From Aureliella helgolandensis (GTDB lineage Bacteria; Planctomycetota; Planctomycetia; Pirellulales; Pirellulaceae): a stretch of 64,000 nucleotides of DNA. This document shows positions 1 to 7,904 of this stretch, piece after piece. The stretch is taken from assembly GCF_007752135.1 (NCBI RefSeq), contig NZ_CP036298.1, positions 1,364,001 to 1,428,000 of the forward strand, read 5' to 3'. Position numbers and translations under genes: made by a program. The notes below the pieces were generated by a model, which had not been told where the DNA came from, made no database searches, and saw nothing but the letters and a program-made list of their open reading frames with translations. How positions within the stretch are numbered: position 1 is the stretch's first letter; each line of letters starts with the position of its first letter.

Positions 1-1
1 G

Positions 2-148
2 CGTCAGAGGGAAATGGACAAGAAGTTCAAGGCTCTGGAGAAGCAGAGGCGGAAGACTGAACGCAAGAATTCACCACCTATAGTCGAACCTAGTCCTCTG
101 GAAGAAGATTCAGAAACTATGGACGACCCGCATGCAGAGCCCACCTAA
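2..148 (+). CDS. C-terminal end of an unidentified protein (partial)
   Basis: An open frame enters from the left edge and stops with TAA at 146-148, giving the last 48 residues of a protein. The tail is strongly charged: a Lys/Arg-rich stretch (MDKKFKALEKQRRKTERK) is followed by a Pro/Glu/Asp-rich end. Such tails occur on many DNA- or RNA-associated proteins, but no domain is visible and no function is assigned. The frame lies directly upstream of, and on the same strand as, the cold-shock gene. Confidence 0.55.
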   Translation, partial: RQREMDKKFKALEKQRRKTERKNSPPIVEPSPLEEDSETMDDPHAEPT

Positions 149-281
149 ACCTGTTACAACAGTAGGGCTCGCACAACAAAGCACGGAGAATTTCTCCGCA
201 AGATTCTGGTTGCAACCGAAAGTGTGTGAACGTTTCACACACCAGGGTCGCATCCCTATTTTTAGAGAGTTTGGACAAGAG

Positions 282-485
282 ATGGCAGAAGGCACAATTA
301 AGCGTCTTACCGACAAGGGCTTCGGTTTCATTGCAAACGAAACCGGTAACGACATGTTCTTCCATAGTTCCGCATTAGACGGCGTGCGCTATGATGACCT
401 GCGTGAAGGCCAACGCGTTACTTATGACGTCGGGCGTGGACCGAAGGGCCCATGCGCCGAGAACGTACGCGTTCTTGACGAGTAA
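282..485 (+). CDS. Cold-shock domain protein (CspA family)
   Basis: A 67-residue protein, the usual length for a single-domain CspA-family nucleic-acid chaperone. It carries the RNP1-like motif KGFGFI (residues 12-17) and the RNP2-like motif MFFHSS (25-30), the aromatic face that binds single-stranded RNA or DNA. The C-terminal strand RVTYDVGRGPKGPCAENVRV is also typical. The ATG at 282 was chosen because it begins the family's normal N-terminus (MAEGTIKRL); the open frame extends upstream to 132, but that part has no CSD similarity. The 130-bp gap upstream could be the long leader often seen on csp mRNAs, though I see no decisive structure in it. A strong hairpin terminator follows at 624-659. 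Confidence 0.93.
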   Translation: MAEGTIKRLTDKGFGFIANETGNDMFFHSSALDGVRYDDLREGQRVTYDVGRGPKGPCAENVRVLDE

Positions 486-623
486 ATCGCTTGACGGGAA
501 TTCCAGTGGGTTCCTGCAGTCATTTGCGTGATTGCGGGAGTTGTTGGGGTTCTCAAGAGAGCGTGCAGTACCCCGACAGTGGCTCGTTAATTGCGAATCA
601 CTGGCTGCACTAAAGAAACGATG

Positions 624-659
624 CACCGAGAGTCTGATTTAGGCGCTCGGTGTTTTTTT
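624..659 (+). terminator. Rho-independent terminator after the cold-shock gene
   Basis: A perfect 7-bp stem, CACCGAG (624-630) with CTCGGTG (646-652), is followed at once by seven T residues (653-659). It lies about 140 bp after the cold-shock stop codon, with no gene in between, so it most likely ends that transcript and leaves a long 3' UTR. Confidence 0.8.
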
Positions 660-716
660 ATGCGCCTGCGGTATTCGTTCGTCAGTGGTGGTTGGCGATG
701 CCTTGGCCGGCCCGTT

Positions 717-858
717 GGTATCGCGAAAGGTGCCACCCATCTTTCACGCAATTCTTTTTGCCAGCGTTGGCTGTTTGGTCTCGGTATGGTATCGCGAAAG
801 GTGCCACCCATCTTTCACGCTATTCTTTTTGCTAGCGTTGGCTGTTTGGTCTCGGTAT
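717..858. repeat. Two tandem 71-bp copies of a short palindromic element
   Basis: Two head-to-tail copies with a 71-bp period begin with GGTATCGCGAAAGGTGCC at 717 and 788 and differ at only a few positions. Each contains GCGAAAGG...CTTTCACGC, an imperfect hairpin. The sequence is non-coding: all six frames give low-quality translations. Two further relatives lie at 895-971 and 1184-1260. Together they form a small dispersed-element family; whether it is mobile (MITE-like) or structural cannot be decided here. Confidence 0.8.
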
Positions 859-894
859 GGATGGTACCTGGCGGCGGTGCTCCTCCTGCTCTAC

Positions 895-971
895 CGCGAA
901 AGGTGCCATCCATCTTTTGCGCAATTCTTTTGCCAGTATTGGCTGTTCGGTCGAAATGTGGGTGGTACCTA
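895..971. repeat. Palindromic element, copy 3 (77 bp)
   Basis: This 77-bp segment starts CGCGAAAGGTGCCATCCATC and ends GTGGGTGGTACCTA. Its ends are imperfect inverted repeats: about 13 of 17 positions pair between AGGTGCCATCCAT... and the complement of ...GTGGGTGGTACCT. It also holds an internal GCGAAAG/CTTT(T)GCGC hairpin at its left end. It differs from the copy at 1184-1260 at only two positions. Confidence 0.8.
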
Positions 972-1108
972 ATGGAGTCGATCGGGCGGTTGGGTTGCTA
1001 GCGTTGTCGAGGGGGAGTTGGGAGGTGGATGGTAAAGTTGTGATATGTTCGCGATCGTGGTCGTTGGGCGGTGCTTGGCAGCGTTGGGGCGGATGCGGGG
1101 AGGCGCGG

Positions 1109-1178
1109 CGGGAAGGTGTTGGCGGGAAGGTGTCGGCAGGGAGATGTTGGCAGGAAGATGTTGGCAGGAAGATGTTGG
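1109..1178. repeat. 14-bp minisatellite, five units
   Basis: Five consecutive 14-bp units start at 1109, 1123, 1137, 1151 and 1165. The last two are identical (CAGGAAGATGTTGG), the first two are GC-richer variants (CGGGAAGGTGTTGG type). The array ends six bases before palindromic element copy 4. The unit closely resembles the unit of the array at 40592-40842 (CAGGAAGATGGAGG). Confidence 0.88.
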
Positions 1179-1183
1179 CAGGG

Positions 1184-1260
1184 CGCGAAAGGTGCCATCC
1201 ATCTTTCGCGCAATTCTTTTGCCAGTATTGGCTGTTCGGTCGAAAAGTGGGTGGTACCTA
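1184..1260. repeat. Palindromic element, copy 4 (77 bp)
   Basis: This is nearly identical to the copy at 895-971 (two differences in 77 bp). Here the left-end hairpin is perfect: GCGAAAG (from 1185) pairs with CTTTCGC. The right end again carries the inverted GTGGGTGGTACC. The remainder of the gap, 1261-1595, shows no gene or repeat that I can support; it must contain the promoter for the tRNA-tuf operon, but no clear -35/-10 pair stands out. Confidence 0.8.
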
Positions 1261-1595
1261 TTGGCGTTGCTCGTGCTCGGGGCGAGTGAGGGGTGTTTCG
1301 CTGGGGCGATCGCGGTTGGGGTTGCTTTGGGGTGGCCCGTTGGGGTGGTGTTGGTGCGAGCGTGGAGCAATTTCTGATTTGGGAAAACTTGGTTCGCGAA
1401 CCTCACTTGGAGTGAAAAGCTCGTTTAAAGTGGCGAGAGAAGTGCTCGCAGACCGACAATGCTGGTCTCAAACGGTTCGCAACTCGCAAAATCATCGCCA
1501 AGGGGTTAAATTCGCCTTGCGGTGGTTTTACGCGTCGATAAACTAGGCCCTTCCTGAAAATTAGCGAGCTCTTCAATCGAGAGCGAGTCTTTTGG

Positions 1596-1668
1596 GCCAA
1601 CGTAGCTCAGTTGGTAGAGCTGCTGATTTGTAATCAGCCGGTCGGGGGTTCGAGTCCCTCCGTTGGCT
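1596..1668 (+). tRNA. tRNA-Thr (anticodon TGT)
   Basis: A 73-nt cloverleaf. The acceptor stem GCCAACG pairs with CGTTGGC, the D arm contains GTAGCTCAGTTGGTAGAGC, the anticodon stem is GCTGA/TCAGC with loop TTTGTAA (anticodon TGT), and the T arm contains GGTTCGAGTCC. The discriminator is T and CCA is not encoded. It is the first gene of the tRNA-tuf cluster. Confidence 0.97.
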
Positions 1669-1766
1669 CCTGGTTCGTCTGCGGTGGTCCTTTGGGACTT
1701 CGGTGGATGATCGAGGGGTGTCTAGGCCTTTGAGGCTTAGGGGCGAACTGATTTTAGGGAAGTACC

Positions 1767-1847
1767 GGGAGGTTGCCCGAGTGGTTAAAGGGGACGGACT
1801 GTAAATCCGTTACTTCGGTTACGCAGGTTCGAATCCTGCACCTCCCA
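1767..1847 (+). tRNA. tRNA-Tyr (anticodon GTA)
   Basis: An 81-nt class II tRNA with a long variable arm. The acceptor stem GGGAGGT pairs with ACCTCCC, the anticodon stem ACGGA/TCCGT encloses loop CTGTAAA (anticodon GTA), the variable arm follows as TACTTCGGTTA, and the T loop is GGTTCGAATCC. CCA is not encoded. Confidence 0.97.
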
Positions 1848-2023
1848 TTGGCGAACCAACGCCAAGCTGGCAAACTGTAGGAATTGTTGTTGACCTAGCA
1901 CTCGACGAGTTCGAGCGACTGTCCCTGGCTCCCAGAGAGTTGGGGGAGGCGTTCCGACCGAGAGTTGGGTGAGCAATCACCGTCTCGCCGATGAGTGCAA
2001 CTGGCATTCAAGGTGTGAAGGAA

Positions 2024-2094
2024 GCGGGTGTAGCTCAATGGTAGAGCAGCAGCCTTCCAAGCTGAATACGAGGGTTCGATTCCCTTCACCCGCT
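2024..2094 (+). tRNA. tRNA-Gly (anticodon TCC)
   Basis: A 71-nt tRNA. The acceptor stem GCGGGTG pairs with CACCCGC, the anticodon loop is CTTCCAA (anticodon TCC), and the T arm contains GGGTTCGATTCCC. CCA is not encoded. The next tRNA begins 9 bp downstream. Confidence 0.97.
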
Positions 2095-2103
2095 CTACTG
2101 AAC

Positions 2104-2176
<73 letters not shown>

Positions 2177-2302
2177 CTTGTTCGGACGACAATTCCGGAC
2201 ACGAGTGCCATACGGCTATGGTTTCGGTTTTCGTCCTGGTCGCAAGCGAGCAGCAGGCTCGCGCCAGTCACAAAGGTTTTTCGTTGTTAGGTGTAACGGA
2301 TA

Positions 2303-3496
2303 ATGGCCAAAGAGCAATTCACACGTACAAAGCCCCACTGTAATGTTGGCACGATCGGTCACATTGACCACGGTAAGACAACAACCACCGGCGCTCTGCT
2401 TGCAGTACAAGCAGCCAAGGGTTTGGCCAAGGCCAAGGCCTACTCGGAAATCGCTAAGGGTGGTACCGTTCGGGATGATACAAAGACAGTAACCATTGCA
2501 GTTTCGCACGTAGAATACGAGTCGGAAAATCGTCATTACGCGCACATTGACTGCCCGGGTCACGCTGACTTTATTAAGAACATGATCACCGGTGCCGCTC
2601 AAATGGATGGAGCGATCTTGGTGGTTAGTGCAGCGGATGGTCCTATGCCGCAAACCAAGGAACACGTCTTGCTCGCTCGTCAGGTTGACGTGCCAGCGGT
2701 TGTTGTTTTCTTGAACAAATGCGACTTGGTTGACGATCCAGAGCTGCTTGAGCTCGTTGAATTGGAAATTCGCGAACTGCTCAATAAGTACGATTTCCCT
2801 GGCGACGATATTCCAATCGTTCGCGGAAATGCACTTGCTGCGTACAACTCGCCAGCTGACCCAGAAGCTAGCCAGTGCATCACCGATTTGGTGGCAGCCA
2901 TTGACAGCTACATTCCACAGCCTGCACGCGAAGAAGATAAGCCATTCTTGATGGCCATCGAAGACGTGTTCTCGATCGAAGGTCGGGGAACGGTTGCTAC
3001 CGGTCGGGTAGAGCGTGGTGTGGTTAAGGTTGGTGAAGAAGTCGAGCTGCTTGGGTTGCGAAAGCCTCACAAGACGATCGTAACCGGCGTTGAAATGTTC
3101 CGTAAGGAAATGAACGAAGGCCGAGCTGGCGATAATGTGGGCTGCCTGTTGCGTGGTATGAAGCGCGAGGACATCGAGCGTGGTCAAGTTCTGGCTAAGC
3201 CAGGGTCGATCCAGCCTCACACGAAGTTCGAAGCTGAAATTTATTGCTTGAGCAAGGATGAAGGAGGCCGTCACACGCCATTCTTCAGTGGTTACCGTCC
3301 TCAGTTCTACTTCCGTACGACGGACGTGACTGGATCGGCCAACTTGGTAGGTGCTGAAATGTGCATGCCTGGTGACAACGTCAAGATCGAAGTTGAGCTG
3401 CAAAAGCAGATCGCAATGGATGACGGTGTTCGTTTTGCTATCCGTGAAGGTGGTAAGACGGTTGGCTCCGGTGTGGTAACTAAGATTCTCGAGTAG
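2303..3496 (+). CDS. tuf: Translation elongation factor EF-Tu
   Basis: EF-Tu is the GTPase that delivers aminoacyl-tRNA to the ribosomal A site. The 397-residue length is normal. GTPase motifs are clear: G1 GHIDHGKT (19-26), G3 DCPGHADF (83-90, with the catalytic His of PGH) and G4 NKCD (138-141). Beta-barrel domains 2 and 3 follow, ending in the canonical [14 protein letters not shown]. Switch I is odd: where most bacteria have RGITI before the HVEY segment, this protein has KTVTI (61-65), keeping the Mg-binding Thr but changing Arg-Gly to Lys-Thr. The G1 tail is also GKTTTTGA instead of the usual GKTTLTAA. The gene follows four tRNAs and precedes tRNA-Trp and secE. Confidence 0.98.
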   Translation: MAKEQFTRTKPHCNVGTIGHIDHGKTTTTGALLAVQAAKGLAKAKAYSEIAKGGTVRDDTKTVTIAVSHVEYESENRHYAHIDCPGHADFIKNMITGAAQMDGAILVVSAADGPMPQTKEHVLLARQVDVPAVVVFLNKCDLVDDPELLELVELEIRELLNKYDFPGDDIPIVRGNALAAYNSPADPEASQCITDLVAAIDSYIPQPAREEDKPFLMAIEDVFSIEGRGTVATGRVERGVVKVGEEVELLGLRKPHKTIVTGVEMFRKEMNEGRAGDNVGCLLRGMKREDIERGQVLAKPGSIQPHTKFEAEIYCLSKDEGGRHTPFFSGYRPQFYFRTTDVTGSANLVGAEMCMPGDNVKIEVELQKQIAMDDGVRFAIREGGKTVGSGVVTKILE

Positions 3497-3570
3497 AACG
3501 CTGGGAGTTTAGGGGTTCGGCAGTGGCCGGCCAACTAGTCCCCAACGCTCAAGATCCAGAAAGAGAACAC

Positions 3571-3603
3571 TGGCCGTCACGAATGTAAAATTTGTGGCGG
3601 CCA
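3571..3603 (+). other. Hairpin between tuf and tRNA-Trp
   Basis: TGGCCGTCAC (3571-3580) pairs with GTGGCGGCCA (3594-3603) as a 10-bp stem with one T-G wobble and a 13-nt AT-rich loop. No T run follows, so it is not a simple intrinsic terminator. It sits 75 bp after the tuf stop and 50 bp before tRNA-Trp, and may be an mRNA 3' stabiliser or a processing site in a tuf/tRNA-Trp transcript. Confidence 0.55.
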
Positions 3604-3652
3604 ATTTGCGAGCGTCATTGCCGCGGTTTGCGGCGGTTCGGCTTGCATACTC

Positions 3653-3725
3653 AGGGGTGTAGCTCAATTGGTAGAGCACTGGTTTCCAAAACCAGCGGTT
3701 GCGGGTTCGAGTCCCTCCGCCCCTG
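3653..3725 (+). tRNA. tRNA-Trp (anticodon CCA)
   Basis: A 73-nt tRNA. The acceptor stem AGGGGTG pairs with CGCCCCT (one G-T pair), the anticodon stem CTGGT/ACCAG encloses TTCCAAA (anticodon CCA), and the T arm contains GGGTTCGAGTCCC. The discriminator is G and CCA is not encoded. It lies between tuf and secE; no rpmG is present in this interval, although many bacteria have it here. Confidence 0.97.
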
Positions 3726-3861
3726 CCTTGTTAGACTCGATCATTCTTAGTCTTGGCTAAAGATGTTCGAGCAGATTTATCCAAACGGCACCGCAGCAAT
3801 TTTGCTGGTGGTGAAATGAGAAGCCTCGGCTTCAATTGTATTGCTCCCTACCCGAGCTGCC

Positions 3862-4296
3862 ATGTCGACATCAGACCTCCCAAGCCGACCGCTATTGCAA
3901 GAGTTATTTGCATCCGGTTTGTATAAACGCAATCAAGGGCGGATGGTAAGGCAATTAACGTGCCTTTCGATCTGGCTGGTCGCAGCTGTAGCTGCTTGGC
4001 GTTGCCACAGTCTCCTGCTGGTTCCCAAGATGGGGCATACCTGGCCTAGCTACCTGGTAGCGGTCGGGCTGGCTGGCATCGGGTTTTGGCTGGGTTTCAG
4101 GCTGGTGAATTGGCCGCGTTTCGCGGACTTTTTGATTTCGGTCGAAGCGGAATTGAACAAGGTTTCGTGGCCAACTCAAAAAGAATTAGTGCGTGCATCG
4201 ATTGTGGTCATCTTCACGATCCTGTTCCTGTCTGCCATACTGTTTGGCTATGACGCATTGTGGAGGTTTGTCTTTGGGTTGTTGGGTGTCAACTAA
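3862..4296 (+). CDS. secE: Preprotein translocase subunit SecE
   Basis: SecE clamps the SecY channel in the cytoplasmic membrane. The 144-residue protein has the family signature EAELNKVSWPTQKELVRAS (95-113), the amphipathic helix before the final membrane span, which here covers about 113-132. Two further hydrophobic segments lie near 32-54 and 63-82, so this is a three-span SecE like that of E. coli rather than the short single-span form. The ATG at 3862 was chosen over an in-frame TTG 21 bp upstream; neither has a strong Shine-Dalgarno sequence. Position next to nusG supports the call. Confidence 0.93.
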   Translation: MSTSDLPSRPLLQELFASGLYKRNQGRMVRQLTCLSIWLVAAVAAWRCHSLLLVPKMGHTWPSYLVAVGLAGIGFWLGFRLVNWPRFADFLISVEAELNKVSWPTQKELVRASIVVIFTILFLSAILFGYDALWRFVFGLLGVN

Positions 4297-4534
4297 GCGT
4301 TGTTACCTGCCGACTCGACGGCGTTGAGAGATTGAGCCGTTCTCCAGTGGAATGCTGGGTGGAGCGGCGTTGGTGGGCTTGACGAGTCCATCGCATAGAA
4401 GCGTATAAACCGCAGGTATTGACGTTGTTTGCGGTCCTTTTGAATTAACATTAATCTTCCTAGCCAGGAGATGGCTGTGTGGCCAACATCAGGTTGGGCT
4501 GCACGATCGCTTGTACTGGCGTGGGGGTGCTTTA

Positions 4535-5128
4535 GTGAGTGACATTGAAAAGCAAGACGATTCGCCTACCGCAGGTGCTGCTACCAATATGGATTGGTAC
4601 ATCATCAAGGTTGCGTTCAACCGTGAAGACGGGATACGCGATGCGCTGTTGAAGCGCATTAAATTGGCAGGTCTTGAGGAGTATTTCGGTGAGATTCTGG
4701 TCCCCACCGAAGACGTAGTTACCTTCACTCGAAACGGTACTCGCCGCGTTGTTAAGCGGAAGCTCTACCCAGGTTATCTGATGGCCTACATGATCATCAA
4801 CGATGACTCTTGGTTCTTGGTTAGGGAAACTCCTGGCGTTGGTGATTTCACCGGCGCTGGAGGGAAGCCGACCCCTATGGATCCTCTCGATGTTGAGAAG
4901 ATTCGTAAGCCGGTTGTCGCTGACGAAGAAGAAGGGGAACCTGCCATGAAGACCGCGATTCCTTATCGCCTAGGCGATAGGGTACGGGTCAAAGAGGGCA
5001 ATTTCCAAAACCTGGAGGGTGAGGTGGAAAAGGTTGACGAAGCCAATGGTCGCGTAACGGTGATCATCAGCATCTTTGGCCGTAGCACACCCGTTGAACT
5101 CGACCACTGGCAAATCGAAGAAGTGTAA
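4535..5128 (+). CDS. nusG: Transcription termination/antitermination factor NusG
   Basis: NusG binds RNA polymerase and couples it to ribosomes and Rho. The NGN domain runs from MDWYIIKVAFNRED (19-32) through the hallmark YPGYLMAYM (78-86) and RETPGVGDF (97-105). A C-terminal KOW domain follows an acidic linker, with GDRVRVKEGNFQNLEGEV (147-164). The total length of 197 is close to the family norm. The GTG at 4535 was preferred to the TTG at 4511 because GGGGG at about 4522-4526 gives it a Shine-Dalgarno-like site; the first 18 residues are a non-conserved tail either way. A Rho gene also lies in this window (33.6-35.0 kb). Confidence 0.95.
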   Translation: MSDIEKQDDSPTAGAATNMDWYIIKVAFNREDGIRDALLKRIKLAGLEEYFGEILVPTEDVVTFTRNGTRRVVKRKLYPGYLMAYMIINDDSWFLVRETPGVGDFTGAGGKPTPMDPLDVEKIRKPVVADEEEGEPAMKTAIPYRLGDRVRVKEGNFQNLEGEVEKVDEANGRVTVIISIFGRSTPVELDHWQIEEV

Positions 5129-5294
5129 AGCACTTCCCCGGTAGGCCGTGCCAGGACAGGCTGCATCGTAGTGGATTGAGTCGTAGGCAGAGCAAAATAA
5201 TTGAGTATCTCTTGGTAAGTTACCGGTAAGTTCGGGGTTTTGTTTCCCTGAACTTCGAGTGGCTGCCAAGCACATCGTTGGAGATAATTTTCGT

Positions 5295-5720
5295 ATGGCG
5301 AAGCAAGTCGTCGGACAAGCCAAGTTTCAGGTCCCTGGTGGCGCTGCCACTCCGGCACCTCCAGTTGGTACGTCCTTAGGTAAATTCGGTATCAACCTTG
5401 GGCAATTCGTCTCGGCGTTTAACGAGCGAACCAGGGAATACAACGGCACGCCGATTCCTGTCGTCGTGACTGTTTATTCAGATCGTACTTTTGAGTTCGT
5501 TACTAAGAGTCCGCCAGCGGCAGCCCTGCTCAAGCAAGCAGCCGGCATTGCTAGTGGCTCTGGCGAGCCCAATAAGAAGAAAGTCGGTAAGGTGACCCAG
5601 GCGCAAATCGATGATATCTGCCAAAAGAAGATGGCGGATCTCAACGCACGTGACCTAGAGCATGCCGCGCGCATGATTGAAGGTACTGCACGCAGCATGG
5701 GCATCGAGGTGGAAGGGTAG
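5295..5720 (+). CDS. rplK: 50S ribosomal protein L11
   Basis: L11 (uL11) binds 23S rRNA at the GTPase-associated centre. The 141-residue length matches the family. Clear blocks include [16 protein letters not shown], the [11 protein letters not shown] strand, [16 protein letters not shown] and the C-terminal [13 protein letters not shown]. The ATG at 5295 gives the standard MAKQVVGQ start, with GGAG 11 bp upstream. The gene is followed 5 bp later by rplA. Confidence 0.97.
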   Translation: MAKQVVGQAKFQVPGGAATPAPPVGTSLGKFGINLGQFVSAFNERTREYNGTPIPVVVTVYSDRTFEFVTKSPPAAALLKQAAGIASGSGEPNKKKVGKVTQAQIDDICQKKMADLNARDLEHAARMIEGTARSMGIEVEG

Positions 5721-5725
5721 TCATT

Positions 5726-6409
5726 ATGGTTAAAATATCCAAAGCAATGAAGGCCATGGTGGCAAAGGCTCCTCAGAGCAAGGATCCCCTGCCACTGGCA
5801 GAAGCGATCAGCATCCTCAAGAGCTTTCCCGCACGCAAGTTCGACCAGAGTGTCGAAATCCACATGCACCTCGGCATCGACCCCGCTCAAGCGGATCAGA
5901 TTGTCCGTGGCTCGGTGGTATTGCCGCACGGTATTGGCAAGACGCAACGCGTTGTTGTCTTTGCTAAGGGCGACTTGGCTGCAGCTGCTGAGCAGGCTGG
6001 AGCGGAAGTGGTCGGGCAGGAAGATCTAGCAAAGCGGATCAAAGATGGTTGGACCGACTTTGATGTGTGTGTCGCCACTCCCGATATGATGGGATTGGTC
6101 GGACCGTTGGGTAAGGTACTGGGGCCACGTGGTCTGATGCCTTCCCCGAGAGCGGGTACCGTTACGATGGATGTCGCACGCGTCATCGCGGAGTATAAGG
6201 CTGGTAAGGTCGAGTTCCGTAACGATAAGGGATCGAACTTGCATGCGATTGTTGGCAAGCTGAGTTTCGAAGCGGACAAGCTGTCAGAAAACGTCCAGGC
6301 GTTCCTACAGTTCGTCAACGGTTTGAAGCCTCAAGCGGTTAAGGGCACGTATGTGAAGAGCATCGCTCTTTGTGCCACCATGTCACCCAGTGTGCGCGTC
6401 AGCGCTTAG
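5726..6409 (+). CDS. rplA: 50S ribosomal protein L1
   Basis: L1 (uL1) forms the mobile stalk at the E site and, in many bacteria, represses its own L11-L1 mRNA. The 227-residue protein contains the signature [20 protein letters not shown] (residues 126-145) and the usual [12 protein letters not shown] block near the N-terminus. It starts 5 bp after the rplK stop, so the two are certainly co-transcribed. Confidence 0.97.
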   Translation: MVKISKAMKAMVAKAPQSKDPLPLAEAISILKSFPARKFDQSVEIHMHLGIDPAQADQIVRGSVVLPHGIGKTQRVVVFAKGDLAAAAEQAGAEVVGQEDLAKRIKDGWTDFDVCVATPDMMGLVGPLGKVLGPRGLMPSPRAGTVTMDVARVIAEYKAGKVEFRNDKGSNLHAIVGKLSFEADKLSENVQAFLQFVNGLKPQAVKGTYVKSIALCATMSPSVRVSA

Positions 6410-6524
6410 TCGATCCGGATGTCGCGGGCGTTGCCAGAGATGATGGTGGCGAACCAGCGACGAACGAAAGCTCCAAAAAGTTATTGTGCCGGTATCGGCC
6501 ATCGATAGGTTCGATTGGAAAGTC

Positions 6525-7055
6525 ATGAGTAAATACGTTAAGAACCTGATCACCGGTGAGATCAAGGATCGACTCGAAGGAGTCGATGACGCGATCGTCG
6601 CCGATGTGATTGGGATGGACTCTCAAGCTACGTTCGAGATTCGCAAATTGTTCCGCGAAAAGGGCATTAACATGCTCGTCGTCAAACGCAGTCTTGCAGA
6701 TCGCGCAACAGATGGTTCCGCTCTGCGGACGCTGTTCGCGCCCAAACAGGGCGGCGTGGCCGTCGTGTGGGGAAGCGAAGATTTTGTCAGTCTGGCTAAG
6801 GAAATCGCCGCAGTCGTGAAGGTCAAAGAGTTCGCCAAGTTCGAACTCAAAGGCGGTGTCATGGATGGCGAGGCCATGTCGGCTGAGGAAGTGTTAGCCG
6901 TCAGCAAATGGCCTAATCGCCAGGAGCAGATTTCGATGTTGGTGGGGCAGATTCTCGCTCCCGGTGCAAATCTATCCTCGCAATTACTCGGTGCCGGAGC
7001 TACTCTGGCTGGCCAAGTCACGAAGTTGGTTGAGCAAAAGGAGGGTGAAGCATAG
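6525..7055 (+). CDS. rplJ: 50S ribosomal protein L10
   Basis: L10 (uL10) is the base of the L7/L12 stalk. The 176-residue protein shows the conserved N-terminal rRNA-binding region (MLVVKRSLADRA, FAPKQGGVAVVWG) and a C-terminal helix that binds L7/L12 dimers. The ATG at 6525 was chosen over an in-frame GTG at 6486 because MSKYVKNLITGEIKD is the natural L10 start. The 115-bp gap after rplA is where an L10 leader, the usual autoregulatory site, would be expected, but I could not define its fold. Confidence 0.96.
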   Translation: MSKYVKNLITGEIKDRLEGVDDAIVADVIGMDSQATFEIRKLFREKGINMLVVKRSLADRATDGSALRTLFAPKQGGVAVVWGSEDFVSLAKEIAAVVKVKEFAKFELKGGVMDGEAMSAEEVLAVSKWPNRQEQISMLVGQILAPGANLSSQLLGAGATLAGQVTKLVEQKEGEA

Positions 7056-7246
7056 ATGCAGAATGTTTCAGCTGGTATAGTTTTCGCGATTGAAATTGAC
7101 ACAATGCAAGAGTAGTCGCAACAGAAGGTGTCAACACTAGACGCGACCTGTAGAAACCAGCCTTCCTGAACAGGCAGCAGATTTTTAAAAGTTCCACACG
7201 TACATCACAGAACATTTTTTTACTTAGCAATAGGGTTTAACAATCC

Positions 7247-7645
7247 ATGTCCGAAACTACATTCGCAGACGATATCAAGCAACTCGGTGAATCCATCGTT
7301 GGCCTGACTCTCAAGCAAGCCAAAGAACTCAGTGACTACCTCAAGGAAGAGCATGGTATCGAAGCCGCTTCCGGTGGTGGCATGATGATGGTTGCCGCCT
7401 CTGGCGACGGTGCCGGCGAAGCTGCTGCCGAGCAAACTGAATTCGATGTTGTCATGACCAGCTTCGGCGATGCCAAGCTGAACGTCGTCAAGGTCGTGAA
7501 GAACCTGACCGGTGCTTCCCTCATGGACTCCAAGAAGTTGGTCGAAGCGGTTCCTGCCAAGATCAAAGAAGGCGTTTCCAAGGACGAAGCCGAGAAGGTC
7601 AAGAAGGAGCTCGAAGAAGCTGGTGCAACTGTCGAACTCAAATAG
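7247..7645 (+). CDS. rplL: 50S ribosomal protein L7/L12
   Basis: The stalk protein that recruits translational GTPases. The 132 residues comprise an N-terminal dimerisation domain (residues 1-40), an Ala/Gly-rich hinge with an unusual MMM, and the conserved C-terminal domain [20 protein letters not shown] through [10 protein letters not shown]. The gap to rplJ is 191 bp, longer than usual, and may hold its own leader or promoter. An intrinsic terminator follows at 7724-7762, so rpoB is not part of this transcript. Confidence 0.98.
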   Translation: MSETTFADDIKQLGESIVGLTLKQAKELSDYLKEEHGIEAASGGGMMMVAASGDGAGEAAAEQTEFDVVMTSFGDAKLNVVKVVKNLTGASLMDSKKLVEAVPAKIKEGVSKDEAEKVKKELEEAGATVELK

Positions 7646-7723
7646 TTCGCAGTTCGCAAAGCTTCGTTCCATTCGACCGCTGTGCTTGCCAGAGCGGTAG
7701 AGAACGAATTTCTTTCAAACACA

Positions 7724-7762
7724 CAAAAAAACCTGGCTCGAATCCACGTGCCAGGTTTTTTT
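7724..7762 (+). terminator. Strong terminator after rplL
   Basis: AAAAAAACCTGGC (7725-7737) pairs perfectly with GCCAGGTTTTTTT (7750-7762) across a 12-nt loop. The stem is GC-rich near the loop and ends in a seven-T run. The A run on the left makes it potentially bidirectional. It closes the ribosomal protein operon. Confidence 0.93.
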
Positions 7763-7904
7763 ACGTACCGACGGTTGTCACGATGCGTGGCCGCCCTAAG
7801 GTGAAGATTTCGTGAATGCATGGCATGGCGTCACCGCCAGCGTAGAATATTAGTTCGGTGTACGCCCAGTATCCAATCTGTTTTAGCTAGAAGCGCAGTT
7901 TCCC

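Noticed and set aside
717-1260. An insertion sequence
   Set aside because: Copies are under 80 bp, carry no transposase, and no target duplications could be identified.
857-1546. A 229-codon plus-strand frame in the repeat region
   Set aside because: It runs through two palindromic elements and the minisatellite, and its protein is Trp/Gly/Arg-rich without conservation; best explained as stop-poor repeat DNA.
2216-3403. A long open frame on the minus strand across tuf
   Set aside because: It is the antisense shadow of a highly conserved EF-Tu gene; its translation has no domain and its composition follows from tuf codon use.
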